64,000 bases of DNA from an uncultured Eubacteriales bacterium. GTDB taxonomy: Bacteria > Bacillota > Clostridia > Oscillospirales > Acutalibacteraceae. Of the stretch, positions 45,485 through 55,709 are shown one piece after another; the stretch's first letter is position 1; every line of letters begins with the position of its first letter. A program made the translations under genes and the position numbers. The stretch lies in contig CAKUUD010000002.1 of assembly GCA_934692675.1 (NCBI GenBank), forward strand, positions 124,001 to 188,000. Reading direction: 5' to 3'. The notes below the pieces were generated by a model, which did no database searches, was not told where the DNA came from, and saw nothing but the letters and a program-made list of their open reading frames with translations.

Positions 45485-46493
45485 CTATATTTACGAGTTG
45501 GCAACTCCCGGAATATTTTCAGTCAAGTATGAAGATATGAATATAGAAAAAAGTATAATCGTAAAGCCCGAGTATATGGCGGTTTGTCATGCAGATCAAA
45601 GATATTACAGAGGGCAACGTGATATAAATAAGCTCAAAAGTAAGCTGCCGATGGCTCTTATACACGAATGTATGGGAAGTGTGGTTTCGGATTATACCGG
45701 CACTTATAAAAGTGGGCAAAAAGTAGTCTTAATTCCTAATGTGAAGTCAAAAATTCCTCAAGAAGGCATATATGAAAATTACCAAAAAGGTTCGGCGTTT
45801 TTGTCTAGTGGCAAAGATGGATTTATGAGAGAATTTGTTAATTTGCCTTTGGATAGAGTTGTGCCTATTGGAGAAATACCGGGGAATATAGCTGCAATCT
45901 CAGAATTTATAAGCGTTGGAGCACATGCGGTGAGGAGGTTTAAAAACTCTTCCCATAATATAAAAAATTCTATTGGAATTTGGGGAGATGGAAGTTTAGC
46001 GTACGTTCTTTCATGCATAATTAAGTTCGAATTTCCTGAAATACATCTCACCGTTATTGGCAGAGATCCTTCTAAGCTTTCTCAGTTTACGTTTGTCGAT
46101 AATACGTATCTTTCTTATGATATTCCTAAGGATTTCAATATAGATCACGCTTTTGAATGTGCGGGCGGAGAAGGAAGCTTTTATGCTATTGATGATATAA
46201 TTCGTTATATAAATCCTCAAGGCAGCGTGATGCTTTTAGGGGTAAGTGAAAATAAAGTTGCAATAAATACACGCGACGTGTTGGAAAAAGGTTTGACCTT
46301 AGTTGGATGTAGCCGGTCGGGAAGAGAAGATTTTGAACAAGCAGTTAAACTTCTTGAAAAGAAAAGTTTTCAAAATAGGATTAAGAGGATCATTTATGAA
46401 GATTTGCCGGTTTCCTCCATCGAAGATATTTATCGGGTTTTTGAAACTGATGCATCCACTGCATTCAAAACTGTGTTCAAGTGGAATTTATAA
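45477..46493 (+). CDS. tarJ: Ribulose-5-phosphate reductase (TarJ-like)
   Basis: A medium-chain dehydrogenase of 338 residues that would reduce ribulose-5-phosphate to ribitol-5-phosphate for TarI. It has CHADQRYYRG (zinc Cys), HECMG, and a Rossmann region (SIGIWGDGSLAYVLSC). TTG start behind GGGGGAA, overlapping tarI. Confidence 0.83.
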   Translation: MINYIYELATPGIFSVKYEDMNIEKSIIVKPEYMAVCHADQRYYRGQRDINKLKSKLPMALIHECMGSVVSDYTGTYKSGQKVVLIPNVKSKIPQEGIYENYQKGSAFLSSGKDGFMREFVNLPLDRVVPIGEIPGNIAAISEFISVGAHAVRRFKNSSHNIKNSIGIWGDGSLAYVLSCIIKFEFPEIHLTVIGRDPSKLSQFTFVDNTYLSYDIPKDFNIDHAFECAGGEGSFYAIDDIIRYINPQGSVMLLGVSENKVAINTRDVLEKGLTLVGCSRSGREDFEQAVKLLEKKSFQNRIKRIIYEDLPVSSIEDIYRVFETDASTAFKTVFKWNL

Positions 46494-46521
46494 AATAAAA
46501 ATAGGGAGATAAAAAATTTAG

Positions 46522-47592
46522 ATGAAAAAAATATGTTTTATAGGATTTGGGCTCTTTACCATAGGAGGGTGCCAACGAGTAACAATATCTCTTGCAAATA
46601 ATTTGTGTGATAAATATGAAACTCATTTGATTTCTTTATGTAAAATTCCTGAAAATCACAATTATGAAGTTGATGAAAGAATTAAAGTGCATACTTTAGG
46701 GATGTCTTTGGATATTAGGGCTAGACATTCTTTGGTGGTAGCTGCCGAAATAAAAAAATTTTTAAAAAATAACAAAATAGATGTCTTGTTTATTGCGGGG
46801 TCTTTACCCATACCTCTAGTATGTGCCATAAAGCCGTTTGTTAATACAAAAATAGTTTTTTGTGACCACGAAAATTTATTGGGAAGAGATAGAAAGTCTA
46901 TATTTTTTAGAAGGCTTGCGTGTAAAATCAGCGATAAAGTCGTTGTTCTCACAAAACAGACTCTTAATGATTATAAAAATAAATTTAATATAAAAGACGA
47001 AAAAATAAGACAAATATATAATTTTATAGATTTTGATAAATTCGAAGAGTGTGATTTAAACGCCAAGAAAATAATCTCCGTTGGAAGAATTAGCTCTGAA
47101 AAAGGTTTTGATATGGCCGTAGAAGTGGCAAACGATGTGTTTAATAAACATCCCGATTGGCAGTGGCACGTCTATGGCGATGGTCCGGATATGAATGAGA
47201 TAAAATCTAAAATTAAAGAAAGTAATCTGGAAGATAAACTCATTATGAAAGGCGCAGACAACTCGGTAAGAGACAAGTACAAAGATTACAGCATATGTGT
47301 TTTGCCGTCGTACAGAGAAGGATTTGCTGTTGTTTTATTGGAGGCAAAAATCAATTCGATGCCTGTTGTTAGTTTTGATTGCAATTCCGGTCCAGGAGAG
47401 ATAATAAATAACGGAATAGACGGATATTTAATTCCGTGTTATAATGTAAAGAATATGGCTGAAAAAATTTGTGACCTTATTGAAAATTTTAATTTAAGAA
47501 AGTCATTTTCTTCTCATGCAAAAGATAATTTAGATAAATTCGGTAAAAATAAAATTATAAATCAATGGGTGAGTTTAATAGAAGATTTATAA
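46522..47592 (+). CDS. Family 4 glycosyltransferase
   Basis: A 356-residue GT-B enzyme. The N-terminal FGLFTIGGCQRVTISLAN is typical of GT4, and the C-terminal half has VGRISSEKGFDMAVEV, YGDGPD, the sugar-nucleotide motif PSYREGFAVVLLEA and FDCNSGPGEII. Sugar and linkage are unknown. GGGAGA precedes the ATG. Confidence 0.9.
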   Translation: MKKICFIGFGLFTIGGCQRVTISLANNLCDKYETHLISLCKIPENHNYEVDERIKVHTLGMSLDIRARHSLVVAAEIKKFLKNNKIDVLFIAGSLPIPLVCAIKPFVNTKIVFCDHENLLGRDRKSIFFRRLACKISDKVVVLTKQTLNDYKNKFNIKDEKIRQIYNFIDFDKFEECDLNAKKIISVGRISSEKGFDMAVEVANDVFNKHPDWQWHVYGDGPDMNEIKSKIKESNLEDKLIMKGADNSVRDKYKDYSICVLPSYREGFAVVLLEAKINSMPVVSFDCNSGPGEIINNGIDGYLIPCYNVKNMAEKICDLIENFNLRKSFSSHAKDNLDKFGKNKIINQWVSLIEDL

Positions 47593-47604
47593 TATAGAGG
47601 GTGA

Positions 47605-49011
47605 ATGAAAAAAGTGAATATATTTTTAAAAGAAGAATACTATAAAAAAACTAGATTTGGTTATATCATAGCACTTTTGGTATGCTTAATGATAAGATCG
47701 GTAGGGTGTTATTTATTTGCACCTCCTGTGATAGAAATGTCTGTTTTTGCTGTGCTGGGACTTATGGGAGGAGCTTTAATTTTATGGGGTATACTCACTA
47801 AAAATATAGAAATTAATTTTAAAAAATATTTTTTTCAGATAATATTTTTGGCTTGTATAGTAATTTCTTCTATTGTAAATATAAAGTATGGATTTTTTAG
47901 AAATTTAAAAGATTTTTTATGGATGGCAATAAATTTTTTTGTTTTATTTTTGGCAACAAATAATGTTTCGCGCAAAGAAAAATATAAATTTCTTGTAACC
48001 ATTCAAAATATAATAATTTATACTTGGCTCATTTTGTCATTCATTTCTCTAATAACTTTTTTGTTTCAAATTAATTATATCTTTCATATAAGAGAAGGTT
48101 GTTGGGTTGGAATAGGGAGCGTGGAAGGCAGACTTTTCGGCATATTTTTGAACCCTAATAACGCTTCTATTATTTCATTGATTTCTATTATATTTTCTGT
48201 TTTTCAGTTAGTTTCAAAAGTGGAATTCTCGGCTAAAAAATTTATAAATATTCTTAATATCGCAATTCAATTTTCGTATATAGTCTTAGCTGAATCCCGC
48301 GGTACCGCTTTAGTTATGGCTTTTTGCGTATTTTTAATAACTTTCTTAATCGCTTATAAAAAGTTAAATTTTAAAAATATTTATAAAATTGTTTTGGGAT
48401 TGATTATCGCTGCAATTTCGTGTGCCGCGGTGCTTTTATCTATGAAATTTTTTAATTGGCTATTTTATTGTGCAGCCAAGTTTGTGCAGGAAATAACTCC
48501 ATATTGTTTGGATAAAAAATCTAAAGATATATCCGTGCAACGCACTGACTACATCGAAAACAATGATATATCTAATTTGAGATTTAGAATATGGCTTAGC
48601 GCTTGGGAAATCTTTAAAAAGAATTGGCTTTTTGGAGTATCATCCGGAAATGTGGTGGAATATGCAAAAGATGTATTGCCTGAGACATTTATTGCAAAAC
48701 GCAGTTACACCAGGGCTCACAGTGTGTGGATAGGTCTTCCTTTGTATACGGGTATTGTTGGAGCACTTTCGATGTACGCGTTTTTTGCTCTAAATTTTTT
48801 CAAAACATGCAAGCACTATTTTAAAAATTATTTGCTGGTAAAAATTAAAGAATCCGATTCAATGCTAATGGTTTCGGCGTTGTTGACTGGGGCTATTTGT
48901 GTGTATGGATTGGTTGAATCAGAATTATTTTTTGTTAATTCTATGTGTTCGCTGATTTTTTGGGTTTATTTTGGATTTTTGGTGAACAATTTGAAAAGGA
49001 GCACAAATTAA
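47605..49011 (+). CDS. O-antigen ligase/polymerase-like membrane protein
   Basis: A 468-residue polytopic protein with about ten to twelve hydrophobic helices and a large loop (about 300-380) with SNLRFRIWLSAWEIF, typical of the Wzy/O-antigen-ligase family. It probably polymerises the repeat unit. Sequence conservation in the family is low, so the role rests on topology and context. Confidence 0.75.
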   Translation: MKKVNIFLKEEYYKKTRFGYIIALLVCLMIRSVGCYLFAPPVIEMSVFAVLGLMGGALILWGILTKNIEINFKKYFFQIIFLACIVISSIVNIKYGFFRNLKDFLWMAINFFVLFLATNNVSRKEKYKFLVTIQNIIIYTWLILSFISLITFLFQINYIFHIREGCWVGIGSVEGRLFGIFLNPNNASIISLISIIFSVFQLVSKVEFSAKKFINILNIAIQFSYIVLAESRGTALVMAFCVFLITFLIAYKKLNFKNIYKIVLGLIIAAISCAAVLLSMKFFNWLFYCAAKFVQEITPYCLDKKSKDISVQRTDYIENNDISNLRFRIWLSAWEIFKKNWLFGVSSGNVVEYAKDVLPETFIAKRSYTRAHSVWIGLPLYTGIVGALSMYAFFALNFFKTCKHYFKNYLLVKIKESDSMLMVSALLTGAICVYGLVESELFFVNSMCSLIFWVYFGFLVNNLKRSTN

Positions 49012-49052
49012 AAAACTGATTGGTAAAATTACTGTATTGTCGGAGTGAATTT

Positions 49053-50648
49053 ATGAGAACAAAGAATTCTTTGATGAATATATCTATAAGCATTATGTCA
49101 TATGGCATAATTATGCTTGGTGGGTTTATTACTCGAGGTAAAATTACTAAAATCTTAGGAATGGATTTTGTAGGACTTAACACTTATTTTGAAATGGTGG
49201 TGTCCATTCTTGCCATTGCGGAATTGGGTTTAGGCGTCGGAATTGTTTATAAACTTTACAAGCCGATTGCTGAAAAGCAATGGGACAAGGTATCGGTGAT
49301 TCTTTGTTTTTTGCGTCGTTGCTATGTTTTTATAGCTGTTATTATTTCATCGCTGGCTTTGGTATCCTCTTATTCAGTTATTACTTCTGTCGGAGAAGAT
49401 TTTTCAAAGATATGGCTTTTGAAAATTTATGTACTTTATATTGTTGATTTACTTTCGTCGTACTTGTATTCTCATAAAAGATCCATGTTTATTGCTGACC
49501 AAAAAAGCTATGTTAACAATGCAATTCATATATTTGCGCAGCTTGGAATGTTCGTATCTCAGATTTTAGTGCTGAATTTATTTCATTCTTTTGAACTTTA
49601 CTTAATTTGCAGAATAATTTCCAGATTGGCAGAAAATATTTTTATTTCCTATAAGTTTAATAAAAAATACAATTTTATAAATTTAAAAACCAAAGAAAAT
49701 ATTTCAGGAGTGGAAAAAAAGGATCTTTTCAAAAACATAAAAGCTTTGCTTTTTCACAAAATTTCTGGGTTTGGCACTAATAGCATTTCGGTGTTTATAA
49801 TAATGAAAGTCGAAAAGCTGCGTGGAGCCGGTATATTTAGTAACTATAATTTAATATCTACCGCTTTAACTACTGTTACAGGCGAAATTTTTAATGGCAT
49901 ACTGGCTAGTTTTGGTAGCCTTTTGGGTACTTCGGACAGAAATAAAGTATACAAAAGTTTTAAAATGCTATACTTTTTAAATTTCCTGATGTATTCGTTC
50001 ATTACTCCTACTTTTATTTGTCTTATCACTCCTTTTGTTGTTTTGTGGACGGGTAGTAATTCTATTTTCCCGATAAGCACCGCAATTTCAATCGCTGCCT
50101 ATCTGTACATATATGGAATGAGGCAATCAATAGGAATGGTAAAAGTAAGTGCCGGGATATACGATCAGGATAAATACTTATCTTTGGTGGGACTTTTTAT
50201 AACTTGTTTTTCTTCGTATATTTTAGCTCCTTATTTAGGCGTAGCAGGAGTTATGTTAGGAAATATTTTAGGTATGTTGCTAGTTCCTTATTGGGTGCAA
50301 CCTTACCTTGTGTATAGTGAGATTTTTAGGAAAAAATCAATACTGTATCATTTAAAATTCGTGTTATACACTGCTTTGACGGCCGCGTATTGTTTTATTT
50401 GCTATGAGGTTTGTAATTTTATAGGTAACTTTGAGATTGTAAATCAAGTTTCTTCATTTATAAAAAATTTGCTGGGGTATATGCATGTCGGAACGAACGT
50501 GAATACATCGTTTATTGCCCAAATAGTTATAAATTTGGCGGTGTGCAGTTTGGTACCAAATATTTTGAATATAATTATTTTCTTTAAAACTTCCGAATTC
50601 AAGGATTTATATGCGGTTGCAAAAAGTTTTACAAGAAGAAAAAAATAA
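49053..50648 (+). CDS. Polysaccharide flippase (Wzx/MOP family)
   Basis: A 531-residue membrane protein with about twelve to fourteen helices, opening SIMSYGIIMLGGFITRGKIT and LGMDFVGLNTYF as in oligosaccharide flippases. It would move the lipid-linked repeat unit across the membrane. ATG 49053 follows CGGAGTGA; TTG 49020 has no site. Confidence 0.85.
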   Translation: MRTKNSLMNISISIMSYGIIMLGGFITRGKITKILGMDFVGLNTYFEMVVSILAIAELGLGVGIVYKLYKPIAEKQWDKVSVILCFLRRCYVFIAVIISSLALVSSYSVITSVGEDFSKIWLLKIYVLYIVDLLSSYLYSHKRSMFIADQKSYVNNAIHIFAQLGMFVSQILVLNLFHSFELYLICRIISRLAENIFISYKFNKKYNFINLKTKENISGVEKKDLFKNIKALLFHKISGFGTNSISVFIIMKVEKLRGAGIFSNYNLISTALTTVTGEIFNGILASFGSLLGTSDRNKVYKSFKMLYFLNFLMYSFITPTFICLITPFVVLWTGSNSIFPISTAISIAAYLYIYGMRQSIGMVKVSAGIYDQDKYLSLVGLFITCFSSYILAPYLGVAGVMLGNILGMLLVPYWVQPYLVYSEIFRKKSILYHLKFVLYTALTAAYCFICYEVCNFIGNFEIVNQVSSFIKNLLGYMHVGTNVNTSFIAQIVINLAVCSLVPNILNIIIFFKTSEFKDLYAVAKSFTRRKK

Positions 50649-50663
50649 AGGAGTGATAATCGT

Positions 50664-52313
50664 ATGGATGCGATGCTTCCACTGATTATTTACTTTGTTC
50701 AAATAACTCTTCCTTTTTTAGGTTTGTTAATAGTTTGTTGTTCTTTTAGATCTCTTTTTTCAAATCTTAGCTCGAAACACCCTTTAATTGCTCTTGTAAA
50801 CAAATCAACGGGTGAAAAAATTCCGATAGTGTATTGGGAGAATTCTATAGGAAGGGACAGGCATTGTGATGTGGTGGTAAATAATCCTACTGTTTCGCGA
50901 GATCACGCTGTGCTTTACAGGCGAGATGAAGGCTGGATTATTTCGGATACAAACTCTAAGGGTGGAATTTATTTAAATGGAAAACTTTTAAAAAATGATG
51001 AAAAAGTTTACATAGATGATGTTATAAAAATAGGAGGAATAGAATACGAGTTAAGAAAAGCCGATGTTTTTAGTAAAAATCGCAGATTAAGTTCAAATAA
51101 AGAAAAATTTTCAGCAAATTTTTCTTTGGTAATTTTGATAACTATTTTTAATATTTTATCAAGTGGCATTCTTTGCTTTGCTGGTGGAACCTTTAATCCT
51201 TCTGCTTTATATATCTTGGCAGCACTGTCTTTGATTTTGTGGGGAACATTTGCAGCTAATAGATATATTTTTAGAAGGAAAAATTTCGAACTGGAAGCTC
51301 TTGGAATATTTTTAAGTGGAGTAGGTATTCTAACCGCCGGGGGAGCGGGGAATACAGATGTACATATTCAGATCATATCTCTAGTGGCGGGGATTGTGTT
51401 TTTTGAATTTATTTTGATGTTTATCAAAGATCCTGATTTAGCTATGAAATTTCGTCCATACATTGCAGTGGCGGCAATTTTACTTTTAGCTGTTAATTTG
51501 GTATTTGGTAAAGTGAAAAACGGTTCTCAAAACTGGATTATGTTGGGAGGACTCTCGTTTCAGCCTTCTGAACTTGTAAAAGTTGCCTTTGTATTTTTTG
51601 GCTCATCAACTTTGAAAGGCATACAGACTACTAAGAACTTAACGGGGTTTATTTTGTTTTCTGCTCTATGCATGGGTGCGTTATTTTTGATGGGAGATTT
51701 TGGAACTGCTTGCATATTTTTTGTGACTTTTATTCTTATTTCTTTTATGAGATCCGGAAGCATAAGGACAGTTATCTTAACATGTTCGGCCGCTGCGCTT
51801 GGTGTTGGATTTATTCTTAAATTTAAGCCTTATATAGTTTCCAGATTTTCCGCTTGGAGACATGTTTGGGAGCACGTAAACGATACTGGATATCAACAGA
51901 CAAGAGTTTTGACATATGCCGCAAGCGGAGGTATGCTGGGGCTTGGATTAGGAAAAGGATGCTTAAAAAATGTGTTTGCTTCTACCAGTGATTTGATGTT
52001 TGGAATGATTTGTGAAGAATGGGGCTTGATAATGGCTATACTGGTGCTGATGACCATAGCCTTCATAGGATTGTACGCGAGGAGCGCAAGTATAAGAAGT
52101 AGATCTGCATTTTATTCGATTGCTTCTTGTTGTGGAGCAGGAATGCTTGTTTTTCAAATGATGCTTAATGTTTTTGGAGTGGTGGATATTTTCCCTCTCA
52201 CGGGCGTTACTCTTCCTTTTATAAGTTTAGGAGGCTCTAGTTTGATTTCCGTCTGGGGATTGCTCGCATTTATAAAAGCTTCTGATGAAAGAACATACGC
52301 TCTGAAAAGATAA
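50664..52313 (+). CDS. FHA-domain FtsW/RodA-type glycosyltransferase
   Basis: A 549-residue fusion. A membrane helix (about 5-28) leads to an FHA phosphothreonine-binding domain (about 55-125: IGRDRHCDVV, VSRDHAVLY, and SKGGIYLNG). About ten helices of the SEDS fold follow, with GSQNWIMLGGLSFQPSELVKV and LPFISLGGSS. It polymerises glycan strands together with the class B PBP encoded next. The FHA domain implies control by a Ser/Thr kinase such as PrkC (inference). Pairing resembles actinobacterial FhaB/RodA/PbpA. Confidence 0.92.
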   Translation: MDAMLPLIIYFVQITLPFLGLLIVCCSFRSLFSNLSSKHPLIALVNKSTGEKIPIVYWENSIGRDRHCDVVVNNPTVSRDHAVLYRRDEGWIISDTNSKGGIYLNGKLLKNDEKVYIDDVIKIGGIEYELRKADVFSKNRRLSSNKEKFSANFSLVILITIFNILSSGILCFAGGTFNPSALYILAALSLILWGTFAANRYIFRRKNFELEALGIFLSGVGILTAGGAGNTDVHIQIISLVAGIVFFEFILMFIKDPDLAMKFRPYIAVAAILLLAVNLVFGKVKNGSQNWIMLGGLSFQPSELVKVAFVFFGSSTLKGIQTTKNLTGFILFSALCMGALFLMGDFGTACIFFVTFILISFMRSGSIRTVILTCSAAALGVGFILKFKPYIVSRFSAWRHVWEHVNDTGYQQTRVLTYAASGGMLGLGLGKGCLKNVFASTSDLMFGMICEEWGLIMAILVLMTIAFIGLYARSASIRSRSAFYSIASCCGAGMLVFQMMLNVFGVVDIFPLTGVTLPFISLGGSSLISVWGLLAFIKASDERTYALKR

Positions 52314-52337
52314 AGTAATTAAAAGAGGCGATTAGAG

Positions 52338-53720
52338 TTGAGAAATACAAAAGTTAGATCTATACTGCTTTACATGCTCATATTTATATTTTTTGCAGGG
52401 ATGTCTTTTTTTATATATGAATTTTCTACAGAAGCCGAGGAATGGGCCTTTTCTCCTATTAATAAGCATATTTCTGAAGGTGGAATGACGGGAGGAAAAA
52501 TTGTAGATGTGAATGGTGTTATACTTGCTGAAACCGTAAATGGTAAAAGAATGTATAATGAAAACGAAGGAATTCGAAGAGCGATGCTCCATACTGTTGG
52601 TGATGGTTCAGTTTTGATACCTACTTCCGTGCAGAGTAGATACAGTGATGAATTATTTGGGTATAATTTTATAACCGGATTCGGTGCTCCGCATGTACTT
52701 AATAATAATAAAAATTTAAAGCTTACTTTGGATAGCAATATTTGTTCCAACGTGGCAAAAAGTTTCAAAAATCAAAAGGGAGCGGCGCTGGCCTACAATT
52801 ATTTGACTGGAAAAGTAATATGCATGGTGAGTTTGCCTAATTACGACATAAATAACAGGCCGGATTTGAGTTTGGATAATGATGAAAAATACGAAGGAGT
52901 TTACATTAATCGTGCGATTTCTTCCATCTACACTCCTGGTTCTGTTTTTAAAATTTTTACAACTGCGGCTGCAATAGATTTGATAGATAATGTGGAAAAA
53001 AGAACTTTCGAGTGCAAAAAAGTAAAAATTATAGACGGAGAAAAAATAACTTGTATGTCAAGTCACGGAAAAATAAATCTTAGAGATGCGCTCGCGAAGT
53101 CATGCGATATTGTTTTTGGAGATTTGGCAATAGAACTTGGAAAAAATAATATGAAAGAAAAAATGAAGGAATTCGGCTTTAATAAGCCACAATATTTCGA
53201 ATCGGTAAAAGTTGCACAAAGTAAATATGAGATAGATGACGCAACTAGAGGAGATTTGGGATGGTCAGGGATAGGACAGTATAGGGATCAGGTTAGTCCA
53301 TTGCACATGCTTAGGGTGATGGGAGCGATTGCCAATAAAGGTATGTCTGTTGAGCCATTTGTTGTGGATTCTACATTTTTTGATGGTTCCAATGAGGAGT
53401 CATATAATTTTTCTAAAGGGCAATCAACTTCGTTAATGAAAAGTGAAACAGCCGAAAAACTTAAAGAAATGATGCGTTATACTATGAAAAATCAGTATAA
53501 GGATTCTATGTTTGGTGGAATTGAAATGTGTGCCAAAACAGGTACGGCTGAAGTTGGCGAAGGGAAAAAACCTCATGGATGGATGGTTGGTTTTTCATAT
53601 GACAAAACATTTCCCGTGGCATTTTCCGTAATAGTTGAAAACGGAGATTTTGGGATACGTTCTGCCGGGCCGATTGCTTCAAATATGATTAAAGACATAA
53701 AGAAAAATTATAGAATGTAA
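52338..53720 (+). CDS. Class B penicillin-binding protein (PbpA type)
   Basis: A 460-residue transpeptidase that cross-links peptidoglycan. One N-terminal anchor (10-30) is followed by the transpeptidase domain: SxxK as TPGSVFK, KTG as CAKTGTAEVG. The SxN motif reads SCD (AKSCDIVF), with Asp in the third position where Asn is usual. TTG start behind AGAGGCG. Partner of the FHA-FtsW protein, 24 bases upstream. Confidence 0.9.
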   Translation: MRNTKVRSILLYMLIFIFFAGMSFFIYEFSTEAEEWAFSPINKHISEGGMTGGKIVDVNGVILAETVNGKRMYNENEGIRRAMLHTVGDGSVLIPTSVQSRYSDELFGYNFITGFGAPHVLNNNKNLKLTLDSNICSNVAKSFKNQKGAALAYNYLTGKVICMVSLPNYDINNRPDLSLDNDEKYEGVYINRAISSIYTPGSVFKIFTTAAAIDLIDNVEKRTFECKKVKIIDGEKITCMSSHGKINLRDALAKSCDIVFGDLAIELGKNNMKEKMKEFGFNKPQYFESVKVAQSKYEIDDATRGDLGWSGIGQYRDQVSPLHMLRVMGAIANKGMSVEPFVVDSTFFDGSNEESYNFSKGQSTSLMKSETAEKLKEMMRYTMKNQYKDSMFGGIEMCAKTGTAEVGEGKKPHGWMVGFSYDKTFPVAFSVIVENGDFGIRSAGPIASNMIKDIKKNYRM

Positions 53721-53830
53721 AATTTATTTTTTAAAAATATTGTTTTTAAATATTCTTGACTTTTTAAAAGCTTTGATATAACATGGCTATGTATGGTAGA
53801 TAAAATAAAGTACAAATAAGGAGGAATATT

Positions 53831-54814
53831 ATGGAGCAAAATATTGTTAATGTGGACAATGACGCAGAAATTCAAAAAAATGATGAAGTTTCTGAAATGT
53901 CGGAAGAATATGTACTTGAAACTAAAAATTTAACCAAAACATATTCTCGCAAAAATGTGGTTAATAACCTAAATATGAGAATAAGAAAAGGTGATATATA
54001 CGGTTTCATAGGAAAAAATGGTGCCGGAAAAACCACTACTATAAAGATGATATCAGGTATGATTTCGCCTTCTTCAGGCAGCATCAAACTCTTTGGCAAA
54101 GAAAATTTATCTGAACCCAGGAAAAAAATAGGCTGTATAATTGAGAATCCCGCGTTTTATCCTTATATGAGTGCTCATGATAATATTGAGGCTCAGCGCA
54201 TTTTAAAAGGAGTTAAAGATAAGTCCGTAACTAACGAACTTTTGGAAATTGTAGGTCTTGGAAATGCTGGCAAAAAGAAGTTGAAAAATTTCTCACTTGG
54301 AATGAAACAAAGGCTTGCTATAGCTTTGGCATTGGTTGGCGACCCTGAAATATTGTTATTGGATGAACCTATAAATGGTTTGGATCCTTCCGGAATCAAA
54401 GAAATCAGAGAATTGGTTTTGAAATTGAGCAGAGAAGCCGGAATTACTGTTTTGATTTCCAGTCACATACTTAGCGAACTCACTAAAATATCTTCAGCTT
54501 ACGGAGTTATTAAAGACGGAAATTTGATTGCGCAATTTACCAAAGAAGAATTGGCTCAAAGAGTAAGACCAAGCCTTAAAGTTAAAGTTAATGACCTAGA
54601 AAAATCTATAAAAGTTTTAAAAGAAAAATTCTCGGAAATAGAGCTAGATGTCATTGATGATGAAATTTTGATTTATAATATGACTGAGGATTTTAGAGCT
54701 ATTACAAATGTTTTGGAAGAATTCGAAATAATTATACAATCTTTGTCCAAGAGCGAAGGAGATTATGAAAATTATTTCATAAATCTTATGGAAGGAGAAA
54801 TTAAAGATGAGTAA
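53831..54814 (+). CDS. ABC exporter ATPase
   Basis: A 327-residue BcrA/NatA-type ATPase. Walker A is GKNGAGKTTT, the signature FSLGMKQRLAIA and Walker B EILLLDEPINGLDP, with SSHILSE after it. An acidic N-terminal tail of about 25 residues precedes the domain. It overlaps the permease gene by 8 bases. Such pairs export peptides or mediate bacitracin-type resistance; substrate unknown. TTGACT at 53756 may be part of its promoter. Confidence 0.92.
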   Translation: MEQNIVNVDNDAEIQKNDEVSEMSEEYVLETKNLTKTYSRKNVVNNLNMRIRKGDIYGFIGKNGAGKTTTIKMISGMISPSSGSIKLFGKENLSEPRKKIGCIIENPAFYPYMSAHDNIEAQRILKGVKDKSVTNELLEIVGLGNAGKKKLKNFSLGMKQRLAIALALVGDPEILLLDEPINGLDPSGIKEIRELVLKLSREAGITVLISSHILSELTKISSAYGVIKDGNLIAQFTKEELAQRVRPSLKVKVNDLEKSIKVLKEKFSEIELDVIDDEILIYNMTEDFRAITNVLEEFEIIIQSLSKSEGDYENYFINLMEGEIKDE

Positions 54815-55583
54815 TTTACTTAAGTATGATTTTTATAAGTTAATTCGTAGCAAATCTTTTTACATTTGTACAATATTATCACTTTTTATTTCTGTTCTAA
54901 CTGTTTATTTATCTGGGTATTTCTATAATGGAACAGGGTATAATTTGTTTAAGCCATATGACAGTCTCATGGGCATTTCTGATGGTTTAGTATCTTCTGT
55001 TTTACTAATTATTATAGCTATTGTTATTTTTATTCCTTCGGACTTCAGTTTTGGAACTATAAAAAATATGATTTCTTCAGGGGCAAGTAGAGTAAATATT
55101 TATCTTTCAAAATTGATAGTTTCTTGTGCAATGGTTTTTTCTTATTTGCTTGTGAATATGATATTTTGCGGTATAGCCGGAGCAATCATGGGCGAAGTTG
55201 GGGAATACACTCGTGATACATACCTGACACTGTTAAAAACATTTGGGTACACATTTTTAGTTGTAATGGCACTGGTTTCTATATGCGTTATGATTAGCTT
55301 TTTGATTAAAAAGAAAAGTATTGTTATTACTGTAGCGATTTTGGTAAACACAGTAGCAGTGAGCTTTATAGCGCCTCTCATAGATTTTTGCGTTAAACTC
55401 ATTCCTTCAGTAGAAGAATTTTCATCAATGAAATATTTCCCGGGTTCGTACCTTGGCGTGGGGATGAGTATAGATTCAATGCCTCAAAAAGATTTAATAA
55501 CCTCGCTTATAGTGTGTGGAGTTTATATCGTTGCTTGCACGGTTGTAGGAATACTCGTTTTCAGAAAAGTAGATATAGAATAA
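54807..55583 (+). CDS. ABC exporter permease (ABC-2 type)
   Basis: A 258-residue membrane protein with about six helices and no signature beyond the DFSFGTIKNMISSGASRVNIYLSK loop, which is typical of ABC-2 permeases. It works with the ATPase upstream and ends at a strong terminator. Confidence 0.85.
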   Translation: MSNLLKYDFYKLIRSKSFYICTILSLFISVLTVYLSGYFYNGTGYNLFKPYDSLMGISDGLVSSVLLIIIAIVIFIPSDFSFGTIKNMISSGASRVNIYLSKLIVSCAMVFSYLLVNMIFCGIAGAIMGEVGEYTRDTYLTLLKTFGYTFLVVMALVSICVMISFLIKKKSIVITVAILVNTVAVSFIAPLIDFCVKLIPSVEEFSSMKYFPGSYLGVGMSIDSMPQKDLITSLIVCGVYIVACTVVGILVFRKVDIE

Positions 55584-55606
55584 GTTTAATAGTTGTTTCT
55601 GATTAC

Positions 55607-55643
55607 AAAAGGCCTAACCTTGAATATTTGGTTAGGCCTTTTT
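55607..55643. terminator. Strong terminator after the ABC exporter
   Basis: A 13-base perfect stem AAAAGGCCTAACC / GGTTAGGCCTTTT with a 10-base loop and T run; it also reads as a terminator on the minus strand. Confidence 0.9.
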
Positions 55644-55682
55644 GCTGGGTATAATATAAAAAGTTTTTTGAACAAAAATTTT

Positions 55683-55709
55683 AGCACTGCATTTTTATAG
55701 AGCAGTGCT
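55683..55709. terminator. Hairpin at the end of lgt
   Basis: Perfect 8-base stem AGCACTGC / GCAGTGCT overlapping the lgt stop; AAAATTTTT follows on the minus strand. A probable lgt terminator. Confidence 0.65.
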
